This document shows, piece by piece, positions 5,366 to 7,265 of a stretch of 7,265 bases of DNA (position 1 is the stretch's first letter; each line of letters starts with the position of its first letter). Position numbers and translations under genes: made by a program. Below the pieces are notes generated by a model. The model ran no database searches. It worked only from the letters and a program-made list of their open reading frames with translations, and had not been told where the DNA came from. This DNA comes from CAZWUL01 sp964636625 (GTDB lineage: Bacteria; Atribacterota; Phoenicimicrobiia; Phoenicimicrobiales; Stramentimicrobiaceae), in NCBI GenBank assembly GCA_964636625.1, contig CAZWUL010000052.1, positions 1 to 7,265 of the forward strand, written 5' to 3'.

Positions 5366-5599
5366 ATGAATAACCAAAGAACACTGGTATCCCTGGAACC
5401 GCCAGTCAGAGATTTAATAAAAAAAATGGCAAAAGAGAGAGGTATTTCAATTTCCAATCTATGCAGAGATTTAATCTCTGAAGGATTAGAAATATGGGAA
5501 GATAGATATTTTGATTTAATAGCTTTCGAGAGAGAAAAAGAATTTAACTGGGAAAATGCTTTAAATCATGAAGAAGTTTGGAATAAAGTAAAAAAGTGA
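5366..5599 (+). CDS. Ribbon-helix-helix antitoxin
   Basis: A 77-residue antitoxin partnered with the RelE/ParE toxin that follows. The N-terminal half is a ribbon-helix-helix DNA-binding fold: strand RTLVSLE (residues 5-11), helix PVRDLIKKMAKERG (13-26), turn ISISN and helix LCRDLISEGLEIWE (32-45). The C-terminal half (about 46-77) is acidic and aromatic and is expected to wrap the toxin. ATG 5366 is chosen because GGTGA at 5356-5360 lies 5 nt upstream; a TTG at 5354 would place the ribosome site within the gene. The stop overlaps the toxin GTG by 4 nt. A palindrome at 5286-5301 inside the putative promoter is the expected autoregulatory site. It could equally be called RelB-, ParD- or CopG-like. 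Confidence 0.88.
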   Translation: MNNQRTLVSLEPPVRDLIKKMAKERGISISNLCRDLISEGLEIWEDRYFDLIAFEREKEFNWENALNHEEVWNKVKK

Positions 5600-5865
5600 A
5601 AATACGATATCATCCAAAAGTAAAAAGTGAAGATATTCCAAGACTTAGTCCAGATATTTCTACAAGAATAGAGAATGCCATCAGAAATCGTTTAATAAAG
5701 AACCCCATAAAATATGGCCTATATCTGCATGGAAGTTTAAAAGGGTATCGCAAACTTCGAGTAGGGGATTGGCGAATCATCTATAGGATTATGCATAATG
5801 AAATCAGAATCTTAGTTATTGGTAACAGAAAAGATGTTTATCAAAATGCTGATCTTAGAAAATAA
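5596..5865 (+). CDS. RelE/ParE-family toxin
   Basis: An 89-residue toxin of the RelE/ParE superfamily. Members either cleave mRNA on the ribosome (RelE) or poison gyrase (ParE), and the sequence alone does not settle which. Diagnostic parts are the helical N-terminal half (IPRLSPDISTRIENAIRNRL, residues 14-33), the core LKGYRKLRVGDWRIIYRI (48-65) and the closing GNRKDVYQNA (76-85). The start is GTG 5596, overlapping the antitoxin stop as GTGA, so translation is probably coupled. The residues fit the RelE-like cluster (Arg at 52, 55 and 60, Tyr63, Arg78) better than gyrase-targeting ParE, but this is a judgement by eye. Length is normal and the gene looks intact. Confidence 0.9.
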   Translation: MKIRYHPKVKSEDIPRLSPDISTRIENAIRNRLIKNPIKYGLYLHGSLKGYRKLRVGDWRIIYRIMHNEIRILVIGNRKDVYQNADLRK

Positions 5866-5891
5866 TCCATGATATTTCCCACATTCTTTAC

Positions 5892-5967
5892 CTAAAAACC
5901 AAAAAATCTCTTTACCCCGTACTTGGAATCTTGTATCTGTATTAAACTATAAACAAAAAACTGTTTT
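5892..5967 (+). repeat. Heptad tandem arrays before the 91-bp repeat
   Basis: CTAAAAA, CCAAAAA at 5892-5905, then a continuous 7-nt register from 5919: GTACTTG, GAATCTT, GTATCTG, TATTAAA, CTATAAA, CAAAAAA, CTGTTTT. The whole 5866-6389 gap holds no gene candidate; it consists of these arrays and the repeats listed after them. Confidence 0.65.
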
Positions 5968-5968
5968 A

Positions 5969-6059
5969 TCTTGTCATTACGAAAAGCGCAGCCACAAAGC
6001 AATCTCATCCACCTAAACTTCCAGTCTTAGACTATCTTTTATCTTGAATTGCATTGATG
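5969..6059 (+). repeat. 91-bp direct repeat, copy 2
   Basis: Near-identical partner of 3516-3606, one mismatch in 91. It includes the bounded element at 5973-6008. Here it runs straight into the long heptad repeat at 6061, which in the other locus (2689) is not next to it. Confidence 0.92.
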
Positions 6060-6060
6060 C

Positions 6061-6156
6061 ATTTTACTGAAAACTGATAACCGAAAACTTGAACTTAATT
6101 TTCCTTGTATTTTGTATTAAACTGTAAACTAAAAACTAGAAACTAAAAACTATTTT
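6061..6156 (+). repeat. Long dispersed heptad-containing repeat, copy 2 (expanded)
   Basis: Aligns with 2689-2762, but has one extra heptad CCGAAAA (6081-6087) and 14 extra nt (two heptads) near 6138-6151. Units from 6122 are CTGTAAA, CTAAAAA, CTAGAAA, CTAAAAA, CTATTTT. Confidence 0.85.
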
Positions 6157-6203
6157 TTATGTCTAAACTTCTTAAAATTAGGGAATAAATTAAATATAGC
6201 ATG

Positions 6204-6231
6204 TAGTATCCAGTATTTTGTATATAGTAAT
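6204..6231 (+). repeat. Degenerate heptad array (TAGTATC type)
   Basis: Four 7-nt units: TAGTATC, CAGTATT, TTGTATA, TAGTAAT, sharing an AGTAT-like core. Related to the AGTATTT arrays at 2394 and 5194. The call rests on spacing and is weaker than the others. Confidence 0.5.
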
Positions 6232-6247
6232 ATTCTGGAATAAATGG

Positions 6248-6301
6248 ATGAGATTGCCACGCCTACCTCTTAACAGTAGTTAAAAGAAGGCTCGCAATGA
6301 C
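6248..6301 (-). repeat. Bounded element, reverse orientation, long form
   Basis: Begins ATGAGATTGC and ends GCAATGAC, so it is the reverse complement of the 36-nt elements but 54 nt long with a different interior. The outer ATTGC/GCAAT stem (6253-6257 and 6294-6298) encloses an inner hairpin TTAAC/GTTAA (6270-6274 and 6279-6283). Confidence 0.75.
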
Positions 6302-6341
6302 AATACTATATTTAATGCTTTTTAATCATTAAAAATGTAAA

Positions 6342-6376
6342 CCAAAAACCAAAAACTATAAACTAAAAACCGTTTT
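6342..6376 (+). repeat. Heptad array in the pilin leader
   Basis: Five 7-nt units: CCAAAAA, CCAAAAA, CTATAAA, CTAAAAA, CCGTTTT. It ends 4 nt before the GGAGG of the pilin gene. Most likely it lies within its promoter or 5' untranslated region. Confidence 0.75.
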
Positions 6377-6389
6377 CCCCGGAGGAAAT

Positions 6390-6818
6390 ATGCTCAACAT
6401 TTATAAAACAAAAAATGGCTTTACCATCATCGAACTGATGGTCGTTGTAGCAATTATCGGCATAATCTCACTTATTGGTCTCAGACTTTACCTGGGACAA
6501 CAGGAAAAAGCCAAAGATGCTATTGTCAAAGGAAATGCTTCAACTATTCATACTCTTATTCAATCAGAATTATCTGATAATAATGCAAGCGATATAGATG
6601 AAGCATTTTTAAATCAGGTTGTGATTAATGGAGGTATCCATAATCCCGTTAATGGTGCCCAACAGATTTCCAGCTATTATTCTTCACCAGACAAATCTGG
6701 GAATAAAATCCCCGGTATGATTTATGTCTGGAAAGATAATGAAGATATTTTCCATGTTAATGGCTGGAATAGTTCCGGAAATGATGTTCTGCAGACAGAT
6801 TTAATAGCGATAAAATAA
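6390..6818 (+). CDS. Type IV pilin-like / pseudopilin protein
   Basis: A 142-residue prepilin. A short positively charged leader (MLNIYKTKNG) ends at Gly10, followed by the class III cleavage and methylation motif FTIIEL, with Glu at position 5 of the mature protein, and a hydrophobic helix MVVVAIIGIISLIGLRLYL (residues 17-35) that anchors it in the inner membrane and packs the pilus core. The globular part (about 40-142) is rich in Ser, Asn and Asp, has no cysteine, and ends in strands around GMIYVWKDNEDIFHVNGW. A strong GGAGG (6381-6385) lies 4 nt before ATG 6390. It could be a major or minor pilin or a type II secretion pseudopilin. No assembly ATPase, platform protein or prepilin peptidase gene is in the window, so it must rely on genes elsewhere. 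A heptad array fills the region just upstream. Confidence 0.92.
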   Translation: MLNIYKTKNGFTIIELMVVVAIIGIISLIGLRLYLGQQEKAKDAIVKGNASTIHTLIQSELSDNNASDIDEAFLNQVVINGGIHNPVNGAQQISSYYSSPDKSGNKIPGMIYVWKDNEDIFHVNGWNSSGNDVLQTDLIAIK

Positions 6819-7144
6819 AAAATATTATAATATCTTGTCTAAAATATCTCAGATGGGGAATAACTATATAAGAAGCTGTAATAAAATAAGGTTGCAATCA
6901 TTTAAATGTATTATAAATGCAGTAAAATATCATCTGAAGGGAAGTGGTCAATGCAAGAGATATTAATTATAAATTATATAATTGAGTTTCAAGATTGAAG
7001 TGTGTTTGTATCAGCATGTGAATGCTTTTCGCAATTACCAGGTAAAGTTATTTTATCACTAACAAACTATTCTTTATCAAGTACCTTACCTGTATAGGAT
7101 GGTTCTTTGTTCTGGTGAGTATTATTCTAAATAGTAAAAAGAAT
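6819..7144 (+). other. Gene-free stretch after the pilin gene
   Basis: No convincing gene. A 15-codon frame from ATG 6951 has only a weak ribosome site and is too short to call. Two inverted repeats are visible: AGCAT/ATGCT around loop GTGA (7013-7026) followed by TTT, and CAGGTAAAGT (7039-7048) against ACCTTACCTG (7083-7092) with one mismatch. Neither identifies a known RNA, and no clear terminator follows the pilin. Confidence 0.5.
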
Positions 7145-7260
7145 GTTCTCTCTCCTGTATTTGCGATGACCAATAATTTTTATTTGTATTTCAACGCAAT
7201 ACGCACAACGCAATAACAATTTATTATTGCGATGAGTTCTCTTTCCTGTCATTGCGAACA
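7145..7260 (+). repeat. Imperfect 25-nt direct repeats around a heptad array
   Basis: A 25-nt sequence starting GTTCTCTCTCCTGTATTTGC (7145) recurs at 7236 as GTTCTCTTTCCTGTCATTGC with a few mismatches. Between them is a CGCAATA-type heptad array (7195-7215: CGCAATA, CGCACAA, CGCAATA), preceded by the usual TATTTGTATTTC lead-in. The last bases (from 7248, GTCATTGCGA) look like the left end of another bounded element cut by the window edge. Confidence 0.6.
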
Positions 7261-7265
7261 CTATG

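Noticed and set aside
2585..6156. CRISPR array
   Set aside because: The repeats are contiguous 7-nt units or scattered copies without regular unique spacers, and no cas gene is present.
6951..6998. 15-codon open frame after the pilin gene
   Set aside because: Too short, weak ribosome site, composition like the surrounding noncoding DNA.
7013..7029. Small hairpin AGCAT/ATGCT followed by Ts as a pilin terminator
   Set aside because: Nearly 200 nt after the pilin stop, with a 5-bp stem and a short T run; not enough to call.

Overview
The window comes from an AT-rich bacterial genome with short genes and unusually long, repeat-filled gaps. The mix of a sigma-70 family factor, a class III-signal pilin, two type II toxin-antitoxin pairs, a DUF4143-type ATPase and a 23S-IVP-like four-helix-bundle gene suits an uncultured candidate-phylum bacterium. 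An Atribacterota- or Omnitrophota-like source is a guess from the style of the dispersed repeats; no gene here proves it. All recognised genes are on the + strand.

Left part (1-2360): the last 29 codons of an unidentified gene overlap the start of a SigB/SigF/FliA-like sigma factor by 4 nt (ATGA). A small two-repeat beta-rich protein (DUF6982-like, unknown function) follows and probably shares the transcript. A four-helix-bundle gene (23S rRNA intervening-sequence protein family) and then a diverged second copy of the DUF6982-like gene come next. The second copy is shorter at its C-terminus, and its last two codons and stop lie inside a dispersed repeat.

Middle (2360-3884): a repeat-filled gap, a compact hicB-hicA pair, and a second gap with a long direct repeat and a GC-rich hairpin. 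Right-middle (3885-5865): an AAA_14/DUF4143 ATPase, a repeat composite, then a ribbon-helix-helix antitoxin and RelE/ParE toxin pair with a perfect palindrome inside its likely promoter. Right end (5866-7265): another repeat-filled gap, a type IV pilin-like gene, and about 450 bases with no convincing gene.

The most striking feature is the intergenic DNA. Most gaps hold short tandem arrays with a strict 7-nt period. Their units look different (CGCAATA, CTGTATA, CTGAAAA, CTAAATA, CTATAAA), but once rotated and put on one strand nearly all fit one degenerate heptad, C at position 1 and A at position 7, with A/T-rich positions 5-6. Two copies of one array differ by exactly one heptad in one place and two heptads in another, so whole units appear to be gained or lost. 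Mixed with these are GC-rich hairpin repeats, a bounded element with ends GTCATTGCGA and GCAATCTCAT, and a 91-bp direct repeat (one mismatch) that brackets the ATPase and second toxin-antitoxin pair.

No complete multi-gene novel system can be demonstrated. The candidates for something undescribed are the heptad-phased intergenic DNA and the repeat-bracketed or repeat-associated accessory genes.
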